Positions 56,269 through 64,000 of a stretch of 64,000 nucleotides of DNA are shown one piece after another. The translations under genes were made by a program, and so were the position numbers. The stretch covers positions 34,862-98,861 of the forward strand of contig JAUXAB010000005.1 of the NCBI GenBank assembly GCA_030615025.1. The letters run 5' to 3'. The DNA comes from Phycisphaerae bacterium (lineage in GTDB: Bacteria; Planctomycetota; Phycisphaerae; Sedimentisphaerales; Anaerobacaceae). The notes under the pieces were generated by a model. The model saw nothing but the letters and a program-made list of their open reading frames with translations. It ran no database searches and had not been told where the DNA came from. The stretch's first letter is position 1. Each line of letters opens with the position of its first letter.

Positions 56269-56508
56269 TTTGGGCTGTGTGTTTCCCGTCAGCAAAAATG
56301 GCACAGGCCAAAGCTTTGGCAAGCTGCTTATGCGGACTTTTCTAATTTGTTATGGCAATGAACGTCACATTTATTCCCCAATGATACCCAAGAGCCATAC
56401 CAGTCAGGATTGAGAGTCTGCCCCAGCTATCACCCGTCTCAAGCCGATCTAAACATAAAATCTCAGTTTGCTTGATCAGGCACGAAAATATTGTTTAACC
56501 TCAGGAAG

Positions 56509-56689
56509 TTAAGTTTCGCACTTTCTAATAGGAGAAATCCTTACAAAACAAGGGTTTACGCACGATTTTGAATTTTATGCATGTTCGCTAAAAGCCTCGA
56601 ACATGCCAAAAATAATCAGATTGTCGTGAAATGGCTCACTGGCTTAAAATTACCCAAATTAACACTTTGTCAAAAAGTGCGAAAGTTAA
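56509..56689. repeat. MITE-like inverted-repeat element
   Basis: TTAAGTTTCGCACTTT (56509-56524) and AAAGTGCGAAAGTTAA (56674-56689) are inverted with 15/16 match. Near the middle a perfect hairpin GCATGTTCG-N10-CGAACATGC (56579-56606) is almost concentric. No ORF. The flanking gene-free sequence 56269-56508 and 56690-56766 shows nothing further. Confidence 0.5.
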
Positions 56690-56766
56690 GAGGAACAAAA
56701 CAGTTAAAATCAACATAAGTCAAAATACCCGGAATGTAAGTATCCTTGTACAGTAGGAGCTGACAA

Positions 56767-56987
56767 ATGAAATCCCTAATTTCTCACGGCGTCCTGATTT
56801 TGACCCAATGCTTTTTACTGACAACAGCCCCGGTGACTAATGCCGGGGAATTAGCTGGCCAAAATTCCTTATCGCATCCGTCCGGACGGGGGACACAGAG
56901 ATTTTTCTGGTAGACCCCTATATGGGTGACGCTATCAATCTGACACGCAGCCCGAAATCCTGGCTGGCGGATACAAGCTGGTTTTAA
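56767..56987 (+). pseudogene. Frameshifted relic of an exported TolB-like propeller protein
   Basis: A good AGGAG ribosome site (56755-56759) and ATG lead into a signal peptide (MKSLISHGVLILTQCFLLTT). The frame stops at 56911, but from 56892 another frame reads GDTEIFLVDPYMGDAINLTR, a TolB/PD40 repeat, to a TAA at 56985. The shift falls in a GGGGG run. The rest of the protein is missing. 56988-57236 shows no gene. Confidence 0.6.
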
Positions 56988-57236
56988 AAAGTGAGATTTG
57001 ACAGGTGGCGACAAGGTGTATTATATTAACGACATCTGCAAACCGGCTGCTGCTGGGCGCCGGGCCAAGCTAAGTAAATACGCAGCCCATTTGTTGGGAA
57101 AAATGTTTGCTTAAATCCTCGGAGAGCTTATAGTATAAGTCAAAAGTGCATTTTGCATATTGGGCAGCCCTGATTTTCTCGCAAAACGGGCAGCTAAAGC
57201 AAAATGACATGGAGAACTCATTCACGGACTGGCCCT

Positions 57237-58535
57237 ATGAGACAGATTTCGCGAAGGTTGTTTCTAAAAAACGGCATGGTCGCCGCTACCGCAGTGGTGG
57301 CTGCGCCGTACGTTATCCCGTCATCGGCGCTGGGTAAGGACGGCTCCGTACCGCCCAGTGAGCGAATCACAATGGGAGCTATCGGCTTGGGCGGGCAGGG
57401 CATACACAATCTGCGAAATTTTCTTACCTGTGATGATCTGCGAATATTGGCTGTCTGCGATGTCGATACGAACCACCGGGTCGGGGCAAAAAATACGGTG
57501 GATTCCGCATACGGCAACAAGGACTGTTCAGCATACAACGATTTTCGCGACATACTAACTCGCAAGGACGTTGATACGGTGATGATAGCAACGCCGGACC
57601 ACTGGCATGCCGTTACTTCCATTGAAGCCGCAAAGGCAGGCAAGGACATCTATTGCGAAAAACCGATTTCCTTGACCATCGCTGAGGGGAGGGCTGTCGC
57701 CGATACGATGAAACGCTTCGGGACTGTCTATCAGTCCGGCACCCAGCGACGTAGTAATGGCTGTTTTCGTTTTGCTGTGGACATTGCTCACAGCAGTATG
57801 CTCGGCCGGCTTCGTACCCTGCATTGCTACTACCATAACGGCCCGACATGTCCTCCACAGAAGCTCGAACCCATTCCGAAAGGCTTTGACTACGATATGT
57901 GGCTCGGGCCTGCTCCTTTTGTGCCGTACACACGCAGGCGGTGTCATGGCAGTTTTCGGTGGATATACGATTACTCCGGCGGACAATTGACTGATCTTGG
58001 AGCGCACTTCAACGACCTGGCTCAGTGGGCGCACGGCAGTCAATATACCGGGCCTACAGAGTACGAAGGTTGGGCCCGGTTTCCCAAAGACGGCCTGTTC
58101 AACACGCCTGTGCGATTCGAGGTCGTTGCAACGTATCCTGACGGCGTAAAGATGGTGCTTCATGACGAGAGCGAGCCCGGCAGAGGCCCCAGAGGAAACA
58201 AATTCGTCGGCACCGAAGGTTGGGTCAGTGTCGATGACACCGGAAAAATCACCGCATCGAGCAAAGCCATTATGCGGAAGGTCAACTTCGCTCAGAAAGG
58301 CTATGCGTTCATGACCGACCACCACCGCAATTTCCTCGATTGTGTCAAAACCCGGGCGCGGACTATCGCGCCTGCCGAGGTCGCCCACCGCTCGACGACC
58401 ACCTGCCATGTCGCCAATATCTGCCTGCGGCTGGGCAGAAAAGTCCGCTGGAACCCACAAACCGAACGGTTCGTCGATAATCCAGAGGCCGATAGGATGC
58501 TCGCAAGGACTATGCGAGGGCCCTGGCACTTATGA
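57237..58535 (+). CDS. Tat-exported Gfo/Idh/MocA-family oxidoreductase
   Basis: 432 residues. Tat signal SRRLFLKNGMVAATAVVAAP. NAD motif IGLGGQGIHNLRNFL; ATPDHWHAVTSIEAAKAGKDIYCEKP contains the catalytic Lys. Members of this Tat-signal group work on sugars or inositol derivatives with tightly bound NAD(P). First gene of a four-gene + strand set. The ATG at 57204 would add 11 residues before the Tat motif. Confidence 0.85.
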   Translation: MRQISRRLFLKNGMVAATAVVAAPYVIPSSALGKDGSVPPSERITMGAIGLGGQGIHNLRNFLTCDDLRILAVCDVDTNHRVGAKNTVDSAYGNKDCSAYNDFRDILTRKDVDTVMIATPDHWHAVTSIEAAKAGKDIYCEKPISLTIAEGRAVADTMKRFGTVYQSGTQRRSNGCFRFAVDIAHSSMLGRLRTLHCYYHNGPTCPPQKLEPIPKGFDYDMWLGPAPFVPYTRRRCHGSFRWIYDYSGGQLTDLGAHFNDLAQWAHGSQYTGPTEYEGWARFPKDGLFNTPVRFEVVATYPDGVKMVLHDESEPGRGPRGNKFVGTEGWVSVDDTGKITASSKAIMRKVNFAQKGYAFMTDHHRNFLDCVKTRARTIAPAEVAHRSTTTCHVANICLRLGRKVRWNPQTERFVDNPEADRMLARTMRGPWHL

Positions 58536-58566
58536 TAAACAATTAACTGTAAATGGAGAGTAGATT

Positions 58567-59463
58567 ATGAAAAAAATATCAATTGGTTCATGGGCATATA
58601 CGATTGGCCCGTACGCGGAAAATCCCGTATCCTGGGAAGAAGTAATAAAGAAGGTCAAAGAATTAGGCTTCGACGGCGTGGAGTTAGGCGGCTTCCCCCC
58701 ACACCCGAACCCGGACAATATGCCCGAAAAACAGCAGCGCGACGCCTGGAAGCAGCAACTGGCTGACCTCGGCCTTGAGTGCTCCGGTTTGGCTGCCGAC
58801 CTCTGGAGTCAGCACCTTATCGACACCGACGACAATGCAGCGTACCTTGAATGTTTCCGCAAGAATCTGCAATTCTGTGTCGATCTCGGCATCCCCGCCA
58901 TAAGGGTCGATACACTTCAGCCGCCGACCATTTTTGACGAGGTTGACGCTGACACCGCACTGAAGCGCGTCGTGGATACCTGGAAGATTTGTGCCGCCGA
59001 AGCCGCCGACAAGGGTGTGCGAATGGCGTGGGAGTTCGAGCCCGGCTTTGCATTCAACAAGCCGTCCGATGTCGTGCGAATCGTTGACGAGGTCGGAAAC
59101 GATAATTTCGGCGCAATGTTCGATACGTGCCATGGCTATATGGTGGCTTGCACCGGAGCACGTCAGCCGGGCGAAAAGGAAATTCTACCCGGCGGCGTCC
59201 TCGAATTGGCACAGAATCTTCGCGGCAAAATCAATCACCTCCACCTCATCGACTCTGACGGCACGTTGCACAACGACGAAACATCGACACATGCACCTTT
59301 CGGCGAAGGCAAAATAGATTTCGACCAGCTACTCCCTGAACTGGCCAAAAATGATATGGGACACGATTGGTGGACGATTGATTTGTGCTTCTGGGCCGAC
59401 GCCTGGGCCGTCACCGAGAAGTGTAAAAAGGCAGTGGATGAATTGAACAAAAAGTATGGATAA
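58567..59463 (+). CDS. Sugar phosphate isomerase/epimerase (AP_endonuc_2 TIM barrel)
   Basis: 298 residues, no signal peptide. GFDGVELGGFPPHPNPDN near 40, MAWEFEPGFAFN (metal Glu), GAMFDTCHGYM (metal Asp/His), INHLHLIDSDG (metal His) and THAPFGEGKIDF. It would isomerise or epimerise a sugar or 3-keto-sugar. Its TAA touches a strong 29-bp hairpin repeat. Confidence 0.86.
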   Translation: MKKISIGSWAYTIGPYAENPVSWEEVIKKVKELGFDGVELGGFPPHPNPDNMPEKQQRDAWKQQLADLGLECSGLAADLWSQHLIDTDDNAAYLECFRKNLQFCVDLGIPAIRVDTLQPPTIFDEVDADTALKRVVDTWKICAAEAADKGVRMAWEFEPGFAFNKPSDVVRIVDEVGNDNFGAMFDTCHGYMVACTGARQPGEKEILPGGVLELAQNLRGKINHLHLIDSDGTLHNDETSTHAPFGEGKIDFDQLLPELAKNDMGHDWWTIDLCFWADAWAVTEKCKKAVDELNKKYG

Positions 59464-59538
59464 CTAAAGTGAGCTAAAGTTACGAGTGCCTAAAGTTGTG
59501 GATTATTTTTTCACTTTAGGCACTTTAGCTCACTTTAG
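59464..59538. repeat. Strong inverted repeat between two genes (29-bp stem)
   Basis: CTAAAGTGAGCTAAAGT (59464-59480) pairs perfectly with 59522-59538; AGTGCCTAAAGT (59485-59496) pairs perfectly with 59513-59524, with shared bases on the right. It begins right after the stop codon of the upstream gene and ends about 15 bases before the next ribosome site. Confidence 0.7.
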
Positions 59539-59566
59539 GCACTTTCTTAATGTTAGGAGTAATCTT

Positions 59567-60712
59567 ATGGCTAAGAAATTAAATGTCGGACTAATTGGAT
59601 GCGGCTTTATGGGCCGGGTCCATTCGAACGCATACCTCAAGTTGAACAAGTTTTTTGACGTCGGCTATGAAATGGTTATGAAGTGTGTATGTGACAGCAA
59701 TGAAGAGAAGCTAAAAAAGTTCGCTCAGAACTGGGGCTGGGAAAATACCGAAACCGATTGGCGCAAGATGGTGGACAGGGACGATATTGACCTCGTTGAT
59801 ATCTGTACACCCAACAATACTCACCATGACATCGTAATGGCGGCCGCTCAAGCCGCTAAAATAATTGCCCTTGAGAAACCGCTGGCGATGAATGCCGACG
59901 AGGGTAAGGTCATGACCGAAGCCGTCGAGAAAGCCGGAAAGCCAAATATGGTCTGGTTCAATTACCGCCGTGTTCCCGCAGCGGCTCTGGCAAAGCAGAT
60001 TATTGACGAAGGGAGAATTGGGAAGGTGTTCCATTACCGCGCCAAGTACCTGCAGGACTATACCATCAGCCCCGATGTTCCACAGGGCGGAGATGCACTC
60101 TGGCGGCTGGATGCCAGAGTGGCAGGCAGTGGTGTAACCGGCGATTTGCTCGCCCACTCTATCGACATGGCTACGTGGTTTATCGGCCCCATCTCTACGG
60201 TCAGTGCAATGACGGAAACCTTTATCAAGGAAAGAAGGATGCAGGATGAACCGGACAAGATAATGCCGGTCACAATTGACGATGCGTGTGCCTTTTTGGC
60301 CCGATTCGAGAACGGAGCATTAGGGACATTTGAATCAACGCGCTATGCTTGCGGCAGGAAGAACCAGAACACGTTCGAGGTCAACGGCGAGAAGGGGTCG
60401 GTCGCTTTTGACCTGGAGACGGCCCACGAGCTCGACTACTTCGACCACAGCGACCCGGTCAGTGTTCGCGGCTGGCGCACGATTCAGACTTGGGATTCGA
60501 AGCATCCGTATATGAAGAACTGGTGGGTCCCCGGGTGCGGGATCGGCTATGAGCACTGGCATATCAATACGCTGGCCGATTTCATTGCTGGAATCGAAAA
60601 AGGCGAAAAAACTTGTCCCGACTTCAAAGATGCATTGGCGACGCAGTACGTCTGCGACGCGGTGTTGTCCTCGGCAAAGAACAATAAATGGGAGACAATT
60701 AAAAAACCGTGA
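59567..60712 (+). CDS. Gfo/Idh/MocA-family oxidoreductase
   Basis: 381 residues. NAD motif [32 protein letters not shown] carries the catalytic Lys; [20 protein letters not shown] the His/Asp region. No signal peptide, so cytoplasmic. TAGGAG lies seven bases before the ATG; a longer frame from 59486 runs into the hairpin repeat. Follows the isomerase and precedes the cupin. Confidence 0.88.
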   Translation: MAKKLNVGLIGCGFMGRVHSNAYLKLNKFFDVGYEMVMKCVCDSNEEKLKKFAQNWGWENTETDWRKMVDRDDIDLVDICTPNNTHHDIVMAAAQAAKIIALEKPLAMNADEGKVMTEAVEKAGKPNMVWFNYRRVPAAALAKQIIDEGRIGKVFHYRAKYLQDYTISPDVPQGGDALWRLDARVAGSGVTGDLLAHSIDMATWFIGPISTVSAMTETFIKERRMQDEPDKIMPVTIDDACAFLARFENGALGTFESTRYACGRKNQNTFEVNGEKGSVAFDLETAHELDYFDHSDPVSVRGWRTIQTWDSKHPYMKNWWVPGCGIGYEHWHINTLADFIAGIEKGEKTCPDFKDALATQYVCDAVLSSAKNNKWETIKKP

Positions 60713-60778
60713 GCACAGGTAACTTGTGACTTGTGCTCTTATGTCTTATGCACTTTACTTATAGAATAAGGAGGACTT

Positions 60779-61993
60779 ATGTCTGCTAATTCTATTGCAA
60801 ACAAAGCGTTTGAGCAGGGAAAAGGTATCGTAAGACTGGCGCCGAACTGGGTGCCGCGTTCCTTTTGCGTGCCGGGCCGGCGAATAAAACTCCATCCCGA
60901 TGACTATTACGCACTTGGCGGTGAGCGAGGAGGACTTGATGAACGATGGTTTTCATCGACCACACCGGCAGACAACGGCCCACTGACCGCGCCGAATGAG
61001 GGCTTGAGTTTCATTGTCTTTGAGGACAATGGAAAGGTCGAAAAAGTTCTTCTAAAAGCAGCAATTGATGAACTTAAAGGCGAACTTATCGGTGACAGAC
61101 TATGGAATGAGCACCAGAGCTGGCCGATGTACTCGAAGTTCTTTGACAATAAAGGCGCTCTGCCACATCATATACATCATCGTGACAAACATGCAAAGTT
61201 AACCGGCCAGTTGGGAAAACCCGAGGCCTATTATTTCCCCCCGCAGGCAAACAATTACGGTGGCGATTTTCCTTATACCTTCTTCGGCCTCCAGCCGGGC
61301 ACAACCAAAGAACAGGTCCGCCAATGTTTGGCTGACTTTGAAAAAGGCGACAACAAGATTACAAATCTCTCTATGGCCTATCGGCTTGAAGTCGGTACAG
61401 GCTGGGATGTCCCGCCCGGCGTCCTGCACGCACCCGGCAGTCTCTGCACCTATGAACCACAGAAAGCGTCGGATGTTTTCGCTATGTACGAGTCGGTTCC
61501 ACACCACCAGGTTGTTCCTAAGGAGCTTCTGTGGAAGGACACACCCAAAGACAAGATAGGAAACGTTGACCATCTGCTGGAGATTATCGATTGGGACCTG
61601 AATGTTGACCCCGATTTTGCAAAGAACCGATTTATGCGTCCCAAACCTGTTCAGCCAGTAAAGCAGATGCAAACTGAAGGTTACATTGAGAATTGGGTAT
61701 GCTATAAGTCACGGGCCTTCAGTGCCAAAGAGCTTACGGTTCTCCCGGGCAAAACGGTAACTATCAGGGACAGTGCCGCCTATGGATTCATTATGATGCA
61801 GGGTCACGGCACGATGGGCGAGTGGGATATAGAGACGCCCGCGCTCATAAGATACGGCCAGTTGACTCACGATGAGTATTTTGTCAGCGAAGCAGCCGCT
61901 AAAGCAGGAGTAACCATTACTAATCCTTCTAAAACCGACCCAATCGTCATGCTCAAGCACTTTGGCCCCGACAATCCGGATTTAAACGTATAG
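60779..61993 (+). CDS. Large cupin protein (mannose-6-phosphate isomerase-like)
   Basis: 404 residues. GALPHHIHHRDKHAKL has the metal-binding His cluster; VPPGVLHAPGSLCTYEP is the second cupin motif; the C-terminal half holds a second barrel (IMMQGHGTMGEWDIE). Members act on sugars or sugar acids. Last gene of the set, before a bidirectional terminator. Confidence 0.8.
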   Translation: MSANSIANKAFEQGKGIVRLAPNWVPRSFCVPGRRIKLHPDDYYALGGERGGLDERWFSSTTPADNGPLTAPNEGLSFIVFEDNGKVEKVLLKAAIDELKGELIGDRLWNEHQSWPMYSKFFDNKGALPHHIHHRDKHAKLTGQLGKPEAYYFPPQANNYGGDFPYTFFGLQPGTTKEQVRQCLADFEKGDNKITNLSMAYRLEVGTGWDVPPGVLHAPGSLCTYEPQKASDVFAMYESVPHHQVVPKELLWKDTPKDKIGNVDHLLEIIDWDLNVDPDFAKNRFMRPKPVQPVKQMQTEGYIENWVCYKSRAFSAKELTVLPGKTVTIRDSAAYGFIMMQGHGTMGEWDIETPALIRYGQLTHDEYFVSEAAAKAGVTITNPSKTDPIVMLKHFGPDNPDLNV

Positions 61994-62001
61994 TAACTGT
62001 T

Positions 62002-62036
62002 GGGTCCCCATCCTGATTCTGTCAGGATGGCGTCCC
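62002..62036. terminator. Likely bidirectional terminator between convergent genes
   Basis: CCATCCTGA-TTCTG-TCAGGATGG (62008-62030) with a partly paired outer GGG/CCC, then a short CTTTG. It separates the + strand cupin from the minus-strand TIM barrel. Confidence 0.5.
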
Positions 62037-62040
62037 TTTG

Positions 62041-62958
62041 TTACACATCGCACAGCACAACGGCTTCCCTCAGGCCCTCAAGCGGGTCGCGGGTCGGAAT
62101 GAACTCCTGGCCGACATAACCCGTGTAGCCGGTCCTGGCTATCTCTTCCATAATGGGCCTGTAGTTTATCTCCTGCTTGTCGTCGAGCTCACCGCGGCCC
62201 GGGTTACCGGCTGTATGGTAGTGGCCGATATAGTCCTTGTACTCTCGGATACGCGTTATGATGTCCCCATCCATGACCTGCACGTGGTAAATATCAAACA
62301 GCAGCTTCATCCTGGGTGAGCCGACCCGTTTGATAATTTCAATGCAGTAGTCGGTGTGGTCGCCCTGGTAGCCAGGGTGTCCCTGCATCTCGACGGCCAC
62401 CCGGCTGTTGAGAATCTCCAGGCAGAGGTTCACCTTCTTCTCCTCGGCGTAGCCAATTATCTTCTTGTAGCCGTTGACACAGTTCTTGATGCCGTCCTCG
62501 GCGCTGATGTCGCCCGCCGAGCCGGTGAAGGTGATGACGTTGGGGAAACCGGCGGCACTGGAGGCGTCGATGGCCTCGCGCATCTTCTCGATGCACATCG
62601 GCTGATACTCTGGATTGTTCATACCCTCGATGAACAAGTGCGAGGGCGTGATGGCACAGACCAGCCCGTACTTTTTCAGTGTCGCCCAATGCTCCGGCTC
62701 GACCAGCTCCACGCTCTTGCACCCAAGCTGCTTAGCAATCTGGCAGGTCTTCTCGACATCCCAGTACTTCTCGAAGCACCAGTACACGATGGACTGGTTG
62801 ATGCGTCCTTTGGTGGCGGCCCTTTGCACACGTTTAGCGCAGGAGGGAACGGTCAAGGCCGCAGCCGCGGCGGCGCTAATACCGGCGGCGATTTGCAGCA
62901 TCCTGCGGCGGCTGATGTGGTTGTGTATTTGGGTGTTTGATCGATTTTTTTCACTCAT
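62041..62958 (-). CDS. Tat-exported hydroxypyruvate-isomerase-like TIM barrel
   Basis: 305 residues. Tat signal SRRRMLQIAAGISAAAAAAL ending near a Cys (VPSC), so possibly a lipoprotein. The barrel fits the Hyi/AP_endonuc_2 family: FTGSAGDISAEDGIKN, LCLEILNSR (metal Glu), LLFDIYHVQVMDGD, HYHTAGNPGRGEL (metal His). GAAAGGAAACCG precedes the ATG. Confidence 0.85.
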   Translation of the reverse strand: MSEKNRSNTQIHNHISRRRMLQIAAGISAAAAAALTVPSCAKRVQRAATKGRINQSIVYWCFEKYWDVEKTCQIAKQLGCKSVELVEPEHWATLKKYGLVCAITPSHLFIEGMNNPEYQPMCIEKMREAIDASSAAGFPNVITFTGSAGDISAEDGIKNCVNGYKKIIGYAEEKKVNLCLEILNSRVAVEMQGHPGYQGDHTDYCIEIIKRVGSPRMKLLFDIYHVQVMDGDIITRIREYKDYIGHYHTAGNPGRGELDDKQEINYRPIMEEIARTGYTGYVGQEFIPTRDPLEGLREAVVLCDV

Positions 62959-63089
62959 ATCGGTTTCCTTTCTGTTAGACAGAGTTTAACTAAAGGTTTT
63001 CCGCTCATTTTAGTTTTTTTAATGCCAAGGTCAAGGCAAAAAGCAGGATTCGACACGTCAGCTTGATAGTTTGAAAGAGGTGCACTCTA

Positions 63090-63226
63090 AACGGGTGAGC
63101 CCGTTGGGTGGCAGCCTCACCTGTGGTTGCGCACCTGTACTCGCGTAACCATAGGTGCGAGCAGGCACAGGTAGGTGGGGATAGCTTTCCTCCGAAGCAG
63201 TTTGCTGCAAAAAACAGCAGCAAACT
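63090..63226. repeat. Cluster of hairpin repeats in a gene-free stretch
   Basis: Three elements: AACGGG-TGAG-CCCGTT (63090-63105); a larger fold starting CACCTGTG (63118) and ending CACAGGT (63172), of the same family as 19249-19274; and AGTTTGCTGC-N8-GCAGCAAACT (63199-63226). None has a T-run. The rest of 62959-63322 shows nothing. Confidence 0.6.
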
Positions 63227-63322
63227 ACCCCGTGCAATCACAACCACTGTTGCGACTCCTAATTTCACAACCTTTATCTTCTACATCCCTGCAGCATCGT
63301 CCTGATTCAGCACAGCCGCCTG

Positions 63323-64000
63323 CTACACGTATTCCCAGTCCTTCAGCCACTGGTAGTGAGGCGGCAGCTTGGCCCACGCCTTGTCCATCGCCTTTTCGAG
63401 CTCCTGTGCCTCAGCCACGTCCAGCTGGCGGCGCTCCCTGACGGCCCTTACCATGTTGTCCACCTGGTGCGTATTAATCATACCCGGGATAGGCGCCGTC
63501 ATAGCCGGGTTACACAGGATGTAGCGGATAGCCAGACGCGCCCGCTTGTCGTCTTCCTCTGCCTGGGGGTTGTTAGGTGAACTATCGCCTTTGAACAGCG
63601 AATTGCCGGCGAATGGCTTGATGCCAAACACACCTACGCCGTACTTCTTTACCGTATCGAAGATGCTGTCCTTCGGCAGAACCTTACTTTTGGCCGTGTA
63701 AGGCGTCACGGCGACATCAACTATGTCGGGGTAAATCTCAATCATCATTTTGATATGCCAGCGCTTGTGCGAGGAGAAGCCGGTGAGCCGCGCCTTGCCC
63801 TGCTTCTTGGCCTCTTCGAGGGCCCTCATCATCTGGTCAACTTCCTGATAAGTGTGGTTCTGGCTTTGCTCATGCATCGTTATCCGCCAGAGGTCCACGT
63901 AGTCGAGCTTTGCTTCACGCATGCCCTTGTCGAGGGTTCCGAGCAGCGCCTTGGCCGTGCGGTACTTCTCCTTTCGCAACTCCTCCTGGTACCATGAGAA
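63323..64000 (-). CDS. Aldo/keto reductase (5' part outside the window)
   Basis: At least 226 residues are visible; the frame is open to the right edge. AKLDYVDLWRITMHE, the GKARLTGFSSHKRWHIKMM substrate-side segment and IPGMINTHQVDNMVRAV near the C-terminus match aldo/keto reductases, but the N-terminal catalytic Tyr/Asp/Lys region lies outside. In Planctomycetota many of these carry a Tat signal; this cannot be checked here. Confidence 0.8.
   Translation of the reverse strand, partial: FSWYQEELRKEKYRTAKALLGTLDKGMREAKLDYVDLWRITMHEQSQNHTYQEVDQMMRALEEAKKQGKARLTGFSSHKRWHIKMMIEIYPDIVDVAVTPYTAKSKVLPKDSIFDTVKKYGVGVFGIKPFAGNSLFKGDSSPNNPQAEEDDKRARLAIRYILCNPAMTAPIPGMINTHQVDNMVRAVRERRQLDVAEAQELEKAMDKAWAKLPPHYQWLKDWEYV

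Noticed and set aside
57555..58529. Long minus-strand frame opposite the Gfo/Idh gene
   Set aside because: Antisense shadow; composition unlike a protein, and the + strand gene is certain.
63199..63226. Terminator for the aldo/keto reductase
   Set aside because: Strong stem but no T-run on either strand; listed as a repeat.

Overview
The window looks like a piece of a Planctomycetota chromosome, most probably class Phycisphaerae (Sedimentisphaerales-like). This is inferred from gene content: a hydrazine-synthase-alpha-like di-heme protein that is not part of an anammox cluster, a secreted beta-helix protein with a dockerin-like tail, many Tat-exported Gfo/Idh/MocA dehydrogenases and TIM-barrel sugar isomerases, ThuA and SGNH proteins, a GH95 fucosidase, and many small interspersed palindromic repeats. 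No rRNA, phage or plasmid gene set was seen. One tRNA is present.

Layout. 1-9.8 kb (+): a tandem FAD oxidoreductase cut by the left edge, a glycosyltransferase, then a sugar module of xylose-isomerase-like protein, PfkB kinase, DUF4432 epimerase-like protein and polyol dehydrogenase. 10-13.2 kb: an unknown anchored protein, a promoter-led repeat element, and an SppA protease. 13.5-23.9 kb (+, with rplU on -): RluA pseudouridine synthase, a threonine-pathway operon (hom, ApgM-like proposed homoserine kinase, lysC), a nuclease, a siroheme dehydrogenase, a class IV aminotransferase and a GH95 fucosidase. 24-30.2 kb (-): one nine-gene run behind a perfect sigma70-type promoter, coding for Rrf2 regulator, cupin, zinc ribbon, ferredoxin, metal(loid) permease, THEP1 NTPase, SagB-type nitroreductase, Clp1/Grc3-type RNA 5'-kinase and RtcA. 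30.2-32 kb: an unrecognised protein with a transglutaminase-like core. 32-37 kb (-): an arsenic operon in the order arsR, Cys-rich anchored protein, CcdA/ArsG-like, arsC, arsM, AhpD-like, acr3, with a clear operator and promoter. 37-42 kb (-): TIGR02757 protein, single-module siroheme reductase, PfkB kinase, HzsA-like di-heme protein. 42.4-55.6 kb: one + strand exported TIM barrel, then a long minus-strand carbohydrate cluster (beta-helix protein, ThuA, SGNH/beta-helix, GH101/129-like hydrolase, Gfo/Idh, SDR, MDR dehydrogenase, Tat-exported fucose-isomerase-like protein). 55.6-57.2 kb: a gene-poor relic zone with repeats, an integrase fragment, tRNA-Arg(TCG), an inverted-repeat element and a frameshifted TolB-like relic. 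57.2-64 kb: a + strand sugar oxidoreductase/isomerase/cupin set, then two minus-strand genes, the last (aldo/keto reductase) cut by the right edge.

The best candidate for an undescribed system is the 24-30 kb run. It joins a redox-type regulator and metal-handling proteins to an RNA end-repair pair (5'-OH kinase plus 3'-phosphate cyclase). A second theme is repeat biology: several palindromic repeat families sit inside genes, supply start codons, are nested in each other, or break genes. All family assignments come from reading motifs and general knowledge; no database search was run.
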